This document shows, piece by piece, positions 1 through 7,817 of a stretch of DNA of 40,083 nt; the stretch's first letter is position 1, and each line of letters begins with the position of its first letter. Location: the NCBI GenBank assembly GCA_022791135.1, contig JAAVYM010000077.1:1-40083 (forward strand), written 5' to 3'. Origin of the DNA: Oscillibacter sp. GTDB taxonomy: Bacteria; Bacillota; Clostridia; Oscillospirales; Oscillospiraceae. The position numbers and the translations under genes are program-made. Under the pieces are notes generated by a model. That model did not search any database. It worked only from the letters and a program-made list of their open reading frames with translations, and was not told the DNA's origin.

Positions 1-82
1 CCGTTTTCGGAATATCTTCCTGGATCCTTTCCCAAAATTCGTCTGAGATTGTCCAGGACTGGTAACTCTTCTTTTCGCTCAT
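1..82 (-). CDS. IS5-family transposase, N-terminal fragment (runs off window)
   Basis: The minus-strand frame opens with ATG at 82 and encodes 27 residues to the window edge, starting MSEKKSYQSWTISDEFWERI. The pattern of a short basic leader, then (S/T)W-ISDEFW and a following I-P is typical of the N-terminus of IS5/IS1182-like DDE transposases, which go on to a GGGRKP segment and a catalytic core. A purine-rich ribosome site (GGGGCGAG) lies just upstream, and a TATAAT box inside the terminal repeat region could drive it. The catalytic DDE residues are outside the window, so activity cannot be judged. Confidence 0.6.
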   Translation of the reverse strand, partial: MSEKKSYQSWTISDEFWERIQEDIPKT

Positions 83-135
83 TTTCTCGCCCCTGCTCTA
101 TTATACCACTTTATCCCTTATTTTGGGATAGGCTC
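1..135 (-). mobile_element. End of an IS5-family insertion sequence
   Basis: The minus strand begins at about 135 with GAGCCTATCCC, which resembles the terminal inverted repeat of IS5-group elements. A TATAAT box follows, then a transposase start codon at 82-80. Only this end lies in the window, so neither the other terminal repeat nor a target duplication can be checked. The element abuts a stretch without genes and the peptide-immunity locus, so it may mark the edge of an acquired segment. Confidence 0.6.
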
Positions 136-599
136 TTAATAACAAGGGTTCGTTGGGGAGTTACCCTCAAAGACGGTTCGTTCGAAAGCGTGCGTATTTA
201 CTGCATATCCGCCGGTTTTTTTGGATTCGGCGTGTTGGCGTGTTTTTTATTTTGGGAGTACCGCACGGAAAGAGACGGGTTCGCCGTCCTTTTCTTATGC
301 CGATTTCCTCTGAGCAAAGATATCTGAAATGCTTTCGGCAGTCGGGGCCATGGCTTTTTCCATAACGTGAGCCTAAATGTCGCCAGCGGCAATGATCTGA
401 GCATGGACAAGCTGTCCAGCTATTGCCTCCAAGCCGGTTCCCGCAGGAATTAAGATGGAAGCTTCTCTTTGCCGAAAGCTGTACGGGTGGATATGAAGGA
501 ATCTTCGCTGCCGGGAGAACTTGTTCAGCTGCGCCGCAATGCGGAGCGGATTCTTGCGAATTCCTTATGTTATAATCTCCGCCTTCGCCCAGGTTGACT
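136..599. other. Stretch without a recognisable gene
   Basis: No frame on either strand combines a ribosome site, sensible codon use and a recognisable protein. One forward frame around 370-590 reads like degenerate coding sequence interrupted by stops, so this may be the eroded remnant of a gene between the insertion sequence and the immunity locus. I could not assign it to a family. Confidence 0.4.
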
Positions 600-899
600 T
601 TATTGCCCAAAGTTCAAAAGCAGGATGAAAGCAACTATTCCGGCGATCATCAGAACCATCAATGTGCTGATTGCTGCTGCCGCAATGTTGATAATGCTCC
701 GGCTCTCTTCGCTTTTAACACAGATCACGGAGAGCAGGAGGCCCGCCAGCGCAAAGGCGATGTTGCAGGTCGCCCAAACCGTGCGTACACCATCCGGCAG
801 GGCAATTTTTAAAAACACCGGGACAAGTGCTGTCAATGGCAGCAGGCTGACAATCAGCGCGGCCAGACTGAGCTTTTGCAGTTTCTTTGAAACTTCCAT
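600..899 (-). CDS. Small three-helix membrane protein of the peptide-immunity operon
   Basis: This 99-residue protein starts MEVSKKLQK. The start at 899 is preferred over an in-frame ATG at 926 because an AAGGAGAT ribosome site lies upstream of it, at the end of the preceding permease gene. It has three hydrophobic segments, at roughly residues 11-33, 40-62 and 70-95, joined by short charged loops, and no catalytic motif. It overlaps or abuts the permease gene and is last in the operon, so it is probably an accessory membrane subunit or small immunity protein. Family not recognised; the function is inferred only from position. Confidence 0.6.
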   Translation of the reverse strand: MEVSKKLQKLSLAALIVSLLPLTALVPVFLKIALPDGVRTVWATCNIAFALAGLLLSVICVKSEESRSIINIAAAAISTLMVLMIAGIVAFILLLNFGQ

Positions 900-903
900 A
901 TGA

Positions 904-1668
904 TTACCGTATCTCCTTTTTTCCAAATTGTGTTACCGACAGGGCAAGCAAAACAACGAATGCAGCGATGGCACAAGGCAGAAACGGTATCGGCGAAAAT
1001 GCGGCGTCAGAGGCTTCCGCTGTAAAATCATGCAGAGAGCAGGACACCAGATAACCGCTGTAACAGTAAGGATAGGCAATCCAGAGCGGCGTGTTGGCAA
1101 CCAGGATACCGGGAATCACCAGCAGTAGATTGAATCCTACCGAGAGTAGCGGCTTTTCAAACAACACCGTGATTGCCCACATCGCGGCCAAGCAAGGGAG
1201 CATTGTCAGGAACAGCCCTATGCACCACTTTAAAAGGTAGAGGATTGGTAGGGTTTCTGTAACGCCCATTGTTGAAGTAGCTATCATACCAGCGACTACG
1301 AACACCGCCAGAAAAACGACCATTTCCATGAGTAGATAGAATACCAGGACAGAAAACTTTGCCAAAGAAAGGGCTTTTCGGCTGACCGGCAGAGCCAGTA
1401 TTTTCAATATACCATTGTTCTGCGTTTCCCGCCCAGCAATCATGACGCAGACCACGATCATGCTGAACGGCAGCAGATAGTAGGCGTAGACCAGGGCGCT
1501 TTGAATGAACATAGCGGGCCATGCGTTGGTGTACTCCGGTGTGAAGTACCGGCTTAACGCTGCCACCCCGGAAGACACGACCAGCATCGGGGCAACAAAA
1601 ATCAGGGGAATAATTTTGGAGCGTTTCACTTTCATAAACTCCGTGCCGAGCAAATCCAAAAAATTCAT
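904..1668 (-). CDS. Lantibiotic-immunity type ABC transporter permease (LanG-like)
   Basis: This 254-residue integral membrane protein has about six hydrophobic segments and a short cytoplasmic N-terminus (MNFLDLLGTEFMKVKRS) typical of ABC-2 type permeases of the MutG/SpaG/NisG group. The segment GRETQNNGILKILALPVSR is the cytoplasmic loop motif of that family. A strong AAAGGAGGAG ribosome site precedes the start. It follows the sister permease by 12 bp. With the ATPase encoded upstream it should form an exporter that removes antimicrobial peptides from the membrane. The length is normal and no lesion is seen. Which peptide it recognises cannot be read from the sequence. Confidence 0.8.
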   Translation of the reverse strand: MNFLDLLGTEFMKVKRSKIIPLIFVAPMLVVSSGVAALSRYFTPEYTNAWPAMFIQSALVYAYYLLPFSMIVVCVMIAGRETQNNGILKILALPVSRKALSLAKFSVLVFYLLMEMVVFLAVFVVAGMIATSTMGVTETLPILYLLKWCIGLFLTMLPCLAAMWAITVLFEKPLLSVGFNLLLVIPGILVANTPLWIAYPYCYSGYLVSCSLHDFTAEASDAAFSPIPFLPCAIAAFVVLLALSVTQFGKKEIR

Positions 1669-1680
1669 GCGGCTCCTCCT

Positions 1681-2406
1681 TTACTCATAGCGCTTACTCT
1701 TCGCCATCCACAGCCCGAGGCCGAGGAGCAGGAACGTTTCCGCCAGGGCAAGCAGCACGACTGGTGTATCCGGCTGCGCGCTCATAGCGACTGCCGGTTT
1801 CAGCATCACAATGAACGGGTGCACCATCAGGACCGCTGCGTCTGACGAGGCCAGTGCCATCCCGCTCAAAAAACCGGAAACTCCCACGCCGAGGGGAATC
1901 CACATATTCTCAAAGCGTGATGAAACCAGCAACAAGAAAGACAGCACCGGCATGGATGTAAGAAACGAATAAACCGCAAAGCGGAGCAGAGTTCCCATCT
2001 CAAATACTCCCTGGGGTAAATCGTTTCTGCCAATCTGCATCAGCGCCAGGTTTTCCAGGACCACCGCCACAAAGAGCATGGCGGTCAAGTTCAGAAATTT
2101 GCAGAGGTACATTCCCGGTATACTCATAGGGAGCATGTACATTTTTTTGATTGCGCTGCCCTTAAACTCTATATTGTAGACCATGCAGGCCGCGACAACA
2201 ATGCCGAACAGGTTCAGTATCATAATCATGCCGTAAAGCTGTGTCAGCAGTACATCCATTGGGTCCAGCGGGAGGGTCAGCAGCGTATCTTTCCGAACGA
2301 GGAAGTTGACAAAAGCATAAGCCGCGCCTAAAATGCCGGCGGCCGGCAGCACTGGGATGATCCCTGTCCGCTTTTCTTTCCGTAGTTCAATGATCAGTGT
2401 CTTCAT
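1681..2406 (-). CDS. Lantibiotic-immunity type ABC transporter permease (LanE-like)
   Basis: This 241-residue ABC-2 type permease has about six membrane segments and an N-terminus (MKTLIIELRKEKRTG) like the MutE/SpaE/NisE group. Its start overlaps the stop of the ATPase gene in an ATGA arrangement, so the two are translationally coupled. The motif FKGSAIKKMYMLPMS after the second helix corresponds to the cytoplasmic loop of this permease group. It would pair with the second permease and the ATPase to form the LanFEG transporter. The reading frame is intact and of normal length. Confidence 0.8.
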   Translation of the reverse strand: MKTLIIELRKEKRTGIIPVLPAAGILGAAYAFVNFLVRKDTLLTLPLDPMDVLLTQLYGMIMILNLFGIVVAACMVYNIEFKGSAIKKMYMLPMSIPGMYLCKFLNLTAMLFVAVVLENLALMQIGRNDLPQGVFEMGTLLRFAVYSFLTSMPVLSFLLLVSSRFENMWIPLGVGVSGFLSGMALASSDAAVLMVHPFIVMLKPAVAMSAQPDTPVVLLALAETFLLLGLGLWMAKSKRYE

Positions 2407-3167
2407 AGTTTTGCCCTCTGCCGTCTCACGGCGTTGTCCTGCTCCACAATGGAGAGGAACACATCTTCCAGGTTGCCGGCAGACATTCCGGACTGCCGCG
2501 CGCTGTGCCGGAGATCATCCAGGCTGCCTTCGAACAGCAGCCGTCCGTGATTGAGGATGCCGATATCGTCCGCTATCAGTTCCATTTCCGACAGCATATG
2601 GGAGGAAATGAGGATGGTGCAATCGTAGAGATCAGGCAGTGACTTCACCAGATTACGAATCTCGTGGATGCCGGAGGGGTCAAGGCCGTTGGTCGGTTCG
2701 TCCAGAATGAGGATTGGCGGACGGCCCAGTAGTGCCCCGGCAAGGCCAAGCCGTTGTTTCATGCCAAGGGAATACTTCTTGGCCAGGCGGTCTCCAAACT
2801 CGGACATCCCTACCAGCTCCAAGGCATCCTCCACGGCGTTTTGATCCAGGCCCAAAATCCGGCGTATTATATCCAGGTTTTCCCGGCCCGTCAGGTTGGC
2901 ATAGAACGAGGGGGCCTCAATAAAAGAGCCGATCTCCCGCAGGATTTTCAGCCGGTCGCCTGGAAACTGCTTCCCGTCAATGGTAAACTGCCCCTTTGTG
3001 GGAGAGGTTAACCCCAGGAGCATTTTCATAGTGGTGGATTTGCCCGCTCCATTGGGGCCGAGAAAGCCGTAAATGCTGCCCCGGCGGACGTGGAGCGACA
3101 AATTGTTGACGGAGGTAAAGGTTTTGTATTGCTTCGTCAGCTGCTCTGTGGTGATGATGTAGTTCAT
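2403..3167 (-). CDS. Lantibiotic-immunity type ABC transporter ATPase (LanF-like)
   Basis: This 254-residue ATPase energises the adjacent permease pair. Start 3167 (MNYIITTEQL) is chosen because AAGGAGAT lies just upstream; an in-frame ATG 18 bp earlier has no comparable site. Walker A is GPNGAGKS at residues 37-44, the signature is LGMKQR and Walker B is ILILDEPTNGLD, all complete. The C-terminus (GNLEDVFLSIVEQ) is characteristic of BcrA/MutF-type ATPases. The gene is first in a minus-strand operon that diverges from the regulatory genes, as in the Cpr system of Clostridioides difficile and lantibiotic immunity loci. Product assignment is firm; the substrate is an inference. Confidence 0.88.
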   Translation of the reverse strand: MNYIITTEQLTKQYKTFTSVNNLSLHVRRGSIYGFLGPNGAGKSTTMKMLLGLTSPTKGQFTIDGKQFPGDRLKILREIGSFIEAPSFYANLTGRENLDIIRRILGLDQNAVEDALELVGMSEFGDRLAKKYSLGMKQRLGLAGALLGRPPILILDEPTNGLDPSGIHEIRNLVKSLPDLYDCTILISSHMLSEMELIADDIGILNHGRLLFEGSLDDLRHSARQSGMSAGNLEDVFLSIVEQDNAVRRQRAKL

Positions 3168-3226
3168 AGACCCATCTCCTTTCACCCCTATGGTACATTA
3201 CCAACCTGACTTCTACATTCTCCTGT

Positions 3227-3247
3227 CCTTACTTTTACCTTACTTTT
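3227..3247. promoter_or_regulatory. Direct repeat CCTTACTTTT x2, candidate response-regulator operator
   Basis: Two perfect copies of CCTTACTTTT are separated by one base, giving an 11-bp period. They lie 60-80 bp upstream of the LanF-like start in the divergent region between the transporter and the two-component genes. OmpR-family regulators typically bind direct repeats of about one helical turn, so this is a plausible site for the adjacent regulator. No binding data exist. Confidence 0.45.
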
Positions 3248-3258
3248 TTGTCAGAATG

Positions 3259-3287
3259 TTCAAATAGCTCCTCAATTATGTTATAAT
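3259..3287 (+). promoter_or_regulatory. Sigma-A type promoter for the SnoaL/two-component genes
   Basis: TTCAAA (3259-3264) and TATAAT (3282-3287) are separated by exactly 17 bp and lie about 30 bp before the SnoaL-like start. The -10 box is perfect and the -35 box is moderate. The divergent repeat at 3227-3247 lies just upstream, so both directions could share control. Confidence 0.5.
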
Positions 3288-3318
3288 CAATCCAGAAAAT
3301 TGGAAACTGCAGAGGTGC

Positions 3319-3732
3319 ATGATGAATAATAAGGACGCTGTCAAATATTTCTACGAAGTTATTGTTTCAGAAGATATGCTTGATGAACTTCCTAAATACA
3401 TAGCTGAGGAGTGTGTGCAAAGGACTGGTGAAAAGGAGACTTTTATAGGAATAAAAGGAATGAAACGACACCTTTTGGCGCTGAAAAAAACTTATCCCGA
3501 CTATACTGTAAAAATTGTTCGTCAATATGTGGCAGAAGATTATGTTATTTCGGAATTTGTTATGAGGGGAACGCACAAAGGGGAATTTATCGGAATAACA
3601 CCTACGAATAAGGTTTTGGAAATCGCAGGGGTGAATATTGATAAACTCATAGACGGAAAAATCGTTGAACATGGCGGCGCTGCAAATACTTTTGAAACCT
3701 TTTTTGAACACCAATTAATTAAACCTGTATAG
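3319..3732 (+). CDS. SnoaL-like / NTF2-fold protein
   Basis: This 137-residue protein belongs to the SnoaL-like ester cyclase group of the NTF2 fold. It starts with a helix (AVKYFYEVIVSEDMLDELPKY) and has the family pattern G-I-K-G-(8 residues)-L-K-K-T-Y-P-D in the middle (FIGIKGMKRHLLALKKTYPDY), then GEFIGITPTNKVLEIAG and a closing D-GKIVEH-G. Two adjacent ATGs at 3319 and 3322 follow a GAGGTG ribosome site. Base composition is markedly AT-richer than the flanking genes, suggesting separate acquisition. Members of this fold are often annotated as ester cyclases without known substrate. It precedes the response regulator by about 30 bp, so it may be cotranscribed with it. Confidence 0.7.
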   Translation: MMNNKDAVKYFYEVIVSEDMLDELPKYIAEECVQRTGEKETFIGIKGMKRHLLALKKTYPDYTVKIVRQYVAEDYVISEFVMRGTHKGEFIGITPTNKVLEIAGVNIDKLIDGKIVEHGGAANTFETFFEHQLIKPV

Positions 3733-3762
3733 AATACAAACCAATGTTTGCCGAGAGGTGTT

Positions 3763-4467
3763 ATGATGGACCATTCATTTTTGCACGGCAAAAAGCTCCT
3801 GCTGGTCGATGACGAGCCGGAGCTTTTGAAAATGGTAACGGCAATTCTAATGGACGAGGGCTTTCAGCGCCTTGTTACCGCCGCCAATATGAAAGATGGA
3901 GTTGCCGCAGCCAAAACGGAAAAGCCCGATCTGGCGATTTTGGACGTGTGCCTCCCGGACGGCGACGGCTTTTCTCTAATGGAGCAGATACGCGCATGGA
4001 CGGATGTCCCCGTGATTTTTCTGACGGCCCGTGACGAGGCGGCGGACAAACTGGCAGGACTTGGCCTGGGAGCGGATGACTATATTGGAAAACCATTTCT
4101 GCCACAGGAGTTTTTACTGCGGATCTATGCGGTTTTGCGCCGGTGCTACAAAGAGGACACGCCGATTTTGAAGCTGGATGGCTGTACGGTGGATTTCAGC
4201 CGGGCCGAAGTGGATAAAGGCGGTGAGATACTTCCTTTGACAGCGATGGAGCATCGACTGCTGGAAACCCTTGCGGGAAATGAGGGCCGCATTGTGACAG
4301 TGGACACGCTATGCGAGGCCCTATGGGGCGACAATCCTTTCGGCTATGAGAACAGCTTGAACGCCCATGTGCGGCGCATCCGGGAGAAGATCGAGGCAGA
4401 CCCGTCGAAGCCTGTTTCCCTGCTGACCGTCAAGGGATTGGGCTATAAGCTGCTGGCGAGGAAATAA
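3763..4467 (+). CDS. OmpR/PhoB-family response regulator
   Basis: This protein of about 234 residues should control the divergent transporter. The receiver domain (residues 11-125) has acidic residues D16-D17, phospho-acceptor D61 (LAILDVCLPDG), T88 and K110 (GKPF). A winged-helix DNA-binding domain follows (about 140-232), ending in LLTVKGLGYKL. The ribosome site GAGAGGTG directly precedes tandem ATGs at 3763 and 3766, so an upstream TTG is less likely. The kinase gene follows after 3 bp. The arrangement with a LanFEG transporter matches the CprR-CprK and SpaR/NisR types. All key residues are intact, in contrast to the damaged regulator at 16351-17022. Confidence 0.88.
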   Translation: MMDHSFLHGKKLLLVDDEPELLKMVTAILMDEGFQRLVTAANMKDGVAAAKTEKPDLAILDVCLPDGDGFSLMEQIRAWTDVPVIFLTARDEAADKLAGLGLGADDYIGKPFLPQEFLLRIYAVLRRCYKEDTPILKLDGCTVDFSRAEVDKGGEILPLTAMEHRLLETLAGNEGRIVTVDTLCEALWGDNPFGYENSLNAHVRRIREKIEADPSKPVSLLTVKGLGYKLLARK

Positions 4468-4470
4468 CCG

Positions 4471-5835
4471 ATGAAAGCATTTGGAAAATATGTCTCAAAG
4501 TATCTTCTTTCCTTTTTCATGTTTGCTCTGGCTCTTTTGCTTGTCAACATTCTGGCATTTGCTTTCACATTTGGGGGCATTGTGTTCCTGGAATACGGTA
4601 CGGCATCTCCGGCAAATATGCTGGAAGTCATGGCCGCTGATTTGTCGGCATCCGGCATATCAGAAGAAAGGTCACAAGAGTTAAGCGGCCATCATATTTG
4701 GGCTATGCTGCTGGATGCAAGCGGGAATTGTGAGTGGTCTGTGTTTCTGCCGGAGGAAATACCAACGCAGTACACGATTCAGGATGTAGCCGTGTTCTCG
4801 AAAGGCTATCTGCAAGACTATCCAGTGTTTGTGCGGAACATGGACGATAGCCTGCTGGTGTTGGGCTATCCGAAAGACAGCTTTATGAAACTGACAGGAA
4901 ATTATCTTCCAATACGATTGGTCAGGATTTTTCCGCTTTTTGTGACGGGCACCCTGGCGATAGACATATTACTTTTGTTCTTGGTCTACTATTTTTCCAA
5001 ACGCAGGATTTCCAAAAACACGGAGCCAATCATGACTTCTATCAAAACACTGTCCGCTGGCAAACCCGTCAACCTGTCTATTCAAGGTGAGCTGTCGGAA
5101 ATTGCTGATAGTGTTAATCAGGCGTCCCAGGTATTGAGCAGACAGAACCAGGCCCGTGCCAACTGGATCAGCGGCGTTTCTCATGATATACGCACGCCGC
5201 TTTCGATGATTATGGGGTATGCCGGACGGATTGCCACCGACACGGCAGCCAGCGGAAACATTCGGCAGGAGGCAGAAATCATTCGGGCGCAGAGCGCAAA
5301 AATCAAAGACTTGGTGCAGGATTTGAATTTGGTATCGCAGTTGGAATACGAAATGCAGCCGATCCATAAAGAGCCGGTACGTATGTCCAAGCTGCTGCGC
5401 TCCTATGCGGTGGACTTGCTCAATGCCGGCATCCCCGAAAAATACTCGTTAGAAACGGAAATTTCCGAGGGTGCTGAGACTGCGGTTATAGAATGTGATG
5501 CAAGGCTGATCTCACGAGCAATCAATAATCTTGTGCAGAACAGCATCTGTCATAATCCGCAAGGTTGTACCATCAGCTTACGCCTTGACTGTTCGGATAG
5601 CGTGGTTTCCTTGACCGTCGCCGATAATGGCGCAGGTTTGTCTGCTGAAAAGCTGCTGGAACTGAAAGAAAAACCGCACTATATAGAAAGTACCGATGAA
5701 CGGTTGGACTTGCGGCATGGTCTGGGGCTGTTGCTGGTGCAGCAGATTACGGAGGCGCATGATGGGGAGTTTCAAATTGAGAGTGTAGCTGCATACGGAT
5801 GCAGGGTGTCTCTAAAATTTTCTCCAGCAACGTGA
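4471..5835 (+). CDS. Sensor histidine kinase of the peptide-immunity locus
   Basis: This 454-residue membrane kinase partners the preceding regulator. TM1 spans about residues 11-38 and TM2 about 152-175, enclosing an extracellular sensor of about 115 residues. A HAMP-like linker and the H-box SGVSHDIRTPLSM (H238) follow, then an ATPase domain with an N-box (NNLVQNSICHNP), a G1 box (DNGAGL) and a G2-type HGLGL. A GAGGAAA ribosome site lies within the end of the regulator gene, and the spacing of 3 bp indicates coupling. The architecture fits kinases that sense antimicrobial peptides through a mid-sized extracellular loop (CprK/SpaK-like). The gene is intact; the ligand is unknown. Confidence 0.88.
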   Translation: MKAFGKYVSKYLLSFFMFALALLLVNILAFAFTFGGIVFLEYGTASPANMLEVMAADLSASGISEERSQELSGHHIWAMLLDASGNCEWSVFLPEEIPTQYTIQDVAVFSKGYLQDYPVFVRNMDDSLLVLGYPKDSFMKLTGNYLPIRLVRIFPLFVTGTLAIDILLLFLVYYFSKRRISKNTEPIMTSIKTLSAGKPVNLSIQGELSEIADSVNQASQVLSRQNQARANWISGVSHDIRTPLSMIMGYAGRIATDTAASGNIRQEAEIIRAQSAKIKDLVQDLNLVSQLEYEMQPIHKEPVRMSKLLRSYAVDLLNAGIPEKYSLETEISEGAETAVIECDARLISRAINNLVQNSICHNPQGCTISLRLDCSDSVVSLTVADNGAGLSAEKLLELKEKPHYIESTDERLDLRHGLGLLLVQQITEAHDGEFQIESVAAYGCRVSLKFSPAT

Positions 5836-6204
5836 TTGCGTTTCGCCGTGAGATATCATACGGTCAATCACAGGCGGACAGACTGGGCATGGTCCTGAAT
5901 AGTGCCTTTTTACAGGAAAGCCTTTTCAATATTGTAAGGCTGGCTTTGACCGGCGGAGTCTGCCGGCATATCGTTTTATGCAAGAGGAACCGCCAAAAAA
6001 TTCTGGATTACGGGATTAGACGTAATGGCTGGCGGCTGGCAAGGATGTTGCAGCGATTTCCGGCACCTTCGGCTTCTGCGGAAATGGCATCATCGGCGAG
6101 AACCTTTCTAGGGGAGGACCGGCTGGGGATCGGATTGCCACAGTTCCAGGCAGGAAGCCAAAAGCGGTCTGCTGCCGGATGGAATTCCCGGTCCCTTTCT
6201 GCCT
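5836..6204. other. Gene-poor stretch between the kinase gene and the first LysR-type promoter
   Basis: Open frames here lack ribosome sites and family resemblance. No terminator with a clear T-tract is seen after the kinase gene. The end of this stretch runs into the conserved operator/promoter block. I see nothing else that can be supported. Confidence 0.4.
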
Positions 6205-6271
6205 ATGCGGTTTAGGCATGGTGCGCGATAGGCAATGGGTATTTTACAATACCATGGATACTTGTTATATT
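6205..6271 (+). promoter_or_regulatory. LysR-type operator and promoter, copy A
   Basis: The TGC-N7-GCA dyad at 6206-6218 fits the T-N11-A rule for LysR recognition sites. Exactly 24 bp later comes TTTACA (6243-6248, within GGTATTTTACA), then 17 bp, then TATATT (6266-6271). The dyad centre falls near -66 relative to the expected transcription start, the classical position for LysR activation. It precedes a MATE exporter gene starting at 6315. The same arrangement with identical spacings occurs at 7655 and 10269. Confidence 0.6.
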
Positions 6272-6314
6272 GAATTTTAAACGATTCAGCCGGGAGCAAG
6301 GAGAGGTTTGCCGC

Positions 6315-7589
6315 ATGGAAAAGAGAACCGCTGTATCCATGACCACAGGATCTATTGCAAAAAGTCTGGTCATGTTTGCAGGACCTTTGCTTCTGAGCAG
6401 CTTGCTTCAGCAGCTCTATCAATACGGCGGATTCTTTGATTGTGGGAAAGTGGTTGGGGGACCATGCGCTGGCGGCGGTAAGCTCCTCCAGCAGCCTGAT
6501 CTATCTGCTGGTGGACCTCTTTAACGGCCTGTTTACGGGCGCGGGAATCCTGGTGGCAAATCTCTTTGGACGCGGAGACCGTGAGAAATTGTCCCACGCA
6601 GTCCACACCACCATGGCTCTGGGCTTGCTGACCGGCGTTTTGCTCACCATCCTCGGGACCCTTCTGGCGCCCGTGCTGCTCCGTGCTATGGACACGCCGG
6701 ATGTAGTTATAGCGGAATCGCTGTCCTATTTTCGAATTTTTTTTGCCGGGTCCCTGGCCTTTGTGATGTATAACTGCTGCACGGGAATTCTGCACAATAT
6801 CGGCGACAGCGTTCGTCCGCTGCTGTATCTTGCAGCAGCCTGTGCTATAAACATTGTGTTGGATATCATTTTTGTTGGCTTGCTGGACGGGGCGTCGCAT
6901 CGGTTGCCCTGGCTACGATTTTAGCACAGGGACTGAGTGCAGCGCTATGCCTCCGGAGGCTTTGTAGGGAGCAGACGGTCTATCAGGTGTTTCTTCCCCG
7001 CGTCAAAATCTACCCGGCATCCTGCCGCGAGATTCTTGCATACGGCATCCCGTCCGGATTTCAGAATGCCGTGATCGCGTTTTCCAACGTGGTGGTTCAG
7101 GCAAACATCAATCTATTTGATGTCAAGGCCATTGCCGGCTGCGGGGTTTGGTCCAAACTGGAGGGGTTTGCCGTGCTTTCGATTGTAAGCTTCTCTATGG
7201 CCTTGAGCACCTTCGCGGGACAAAATATGGGGGCGGGCAACAATATGCGCTTGAGAAGGGGAAGCGGTTATGGGATTCTCGCCTGCGGCGGTTTGGCCGC
7301 CGTGACAGGTGCGGTCCTATTCGCTTTTGCCCCATGGTTGACCGCCCTTTTTAAAAACGATCCGGAGATCATTGCGTTTAGCGTCATGCGTGCGCATATG
7401 GTTACTCCTTTTTTCTGCCTGTTGGGAATTTCCAACTGCATTGGCGGTATTTTGAGGGGCATGGGCAAGGCAAAACAGAGCATGGCGGTATATCTGTTTG
7501 CCTGGTGCGCCGTGCGGATCGCGTTTATTTCCATTCTATTCATCCTGCAATATCGCAGGATGCTGCGGCAGCTCCATGACAATTTTTGA
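6315..7589 (+). pseudogene. MATE-family efflux transporter, broken copy 1
   Basis: A multidrug and toxic-compound exporter gene (normally about 450 residues, 12 helices) that no longer has one frame. Translation starts at 6315 (MEKRTAVSMTTGSIAKSL) after an AAGGAGAGG ribosome site. An extra G at about 6426 shifts the frame after LLQQLYQY; the correct continuation (SLIVGKWLGDHALAAVSSS) lies in another frame. A second 1-bp loss near 6886 breaks it again after FVGLL, and the rest reads from GVASVALATILAQG to 7589. Near 7530 the sequence jumps from the penultimate helix to ILFILQYRRM, so part of the C-terminus is deleted. The product would be nonfunctional unless the frameshifts are sequencing errors. 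Confidence 0.8.
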
Positions 7590-7602
7590 AAAGCTTTTTA
7601 GG

Positions 7603-7640
7603 AGATACGGGAAGACATCAGCGTCCCGTATCTTCTTTTT
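7603..7640 (+). terminator. Rho-independent terminator after MATE copy 1
   Basis: The 10-bp stem AGATACGGGA (7603-7612) pairs with TCCCGTATCT (7624-7633), and a T-rich tail (TCTTTTT) follows. It closes the MATE transcription unit immediately before the next LysR-type promoter. Confidence 0.75.
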
Positions 7641-7654
7641 AGTTAAGAAAAATC

Positions 7655-7721
7655 ATGCGATTCAAGCATGATAAGTAATTCAAAATAGGTATTTTACATT
7701 TTATGAGGACTTCGATACAAT
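7655..7721 (+). promoter_or_regulatory. LysR-type operator and promoter, copy B
   Basis: The dyad here is the most symmetric of the three: CATGC-N7-GCATG at 7654-7670, containing TGC-N7-GCA at 7656-7668. TTTACA (7693-7698) follows 24 bp after GCA, and TACAAT (7716-7721) follows 17 bp later. ATTCAA between dyad and -35 is shared with copy C. It drives the SLH-flavodoxin gene at 7818, which has an AAGGAGG ribosome site. Confidence 0.65.
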
Positions 7722-7817
7722 AGGGTCTACCAAACAGAAAACGGCCGCTGCCTGGCTGGGTTTCCTTGACCGGCCGGATAGAAATCACTTGAAAATGACA
7801 AAGGAGGCTTCTTGAAT

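Noticed and set aside
167-610. Minus-strand frame of 147 codons near the insertion sequence
   Set aside because: No ribosome site, no recognisable domain and an unlikely residue composition; treated as non-coding.
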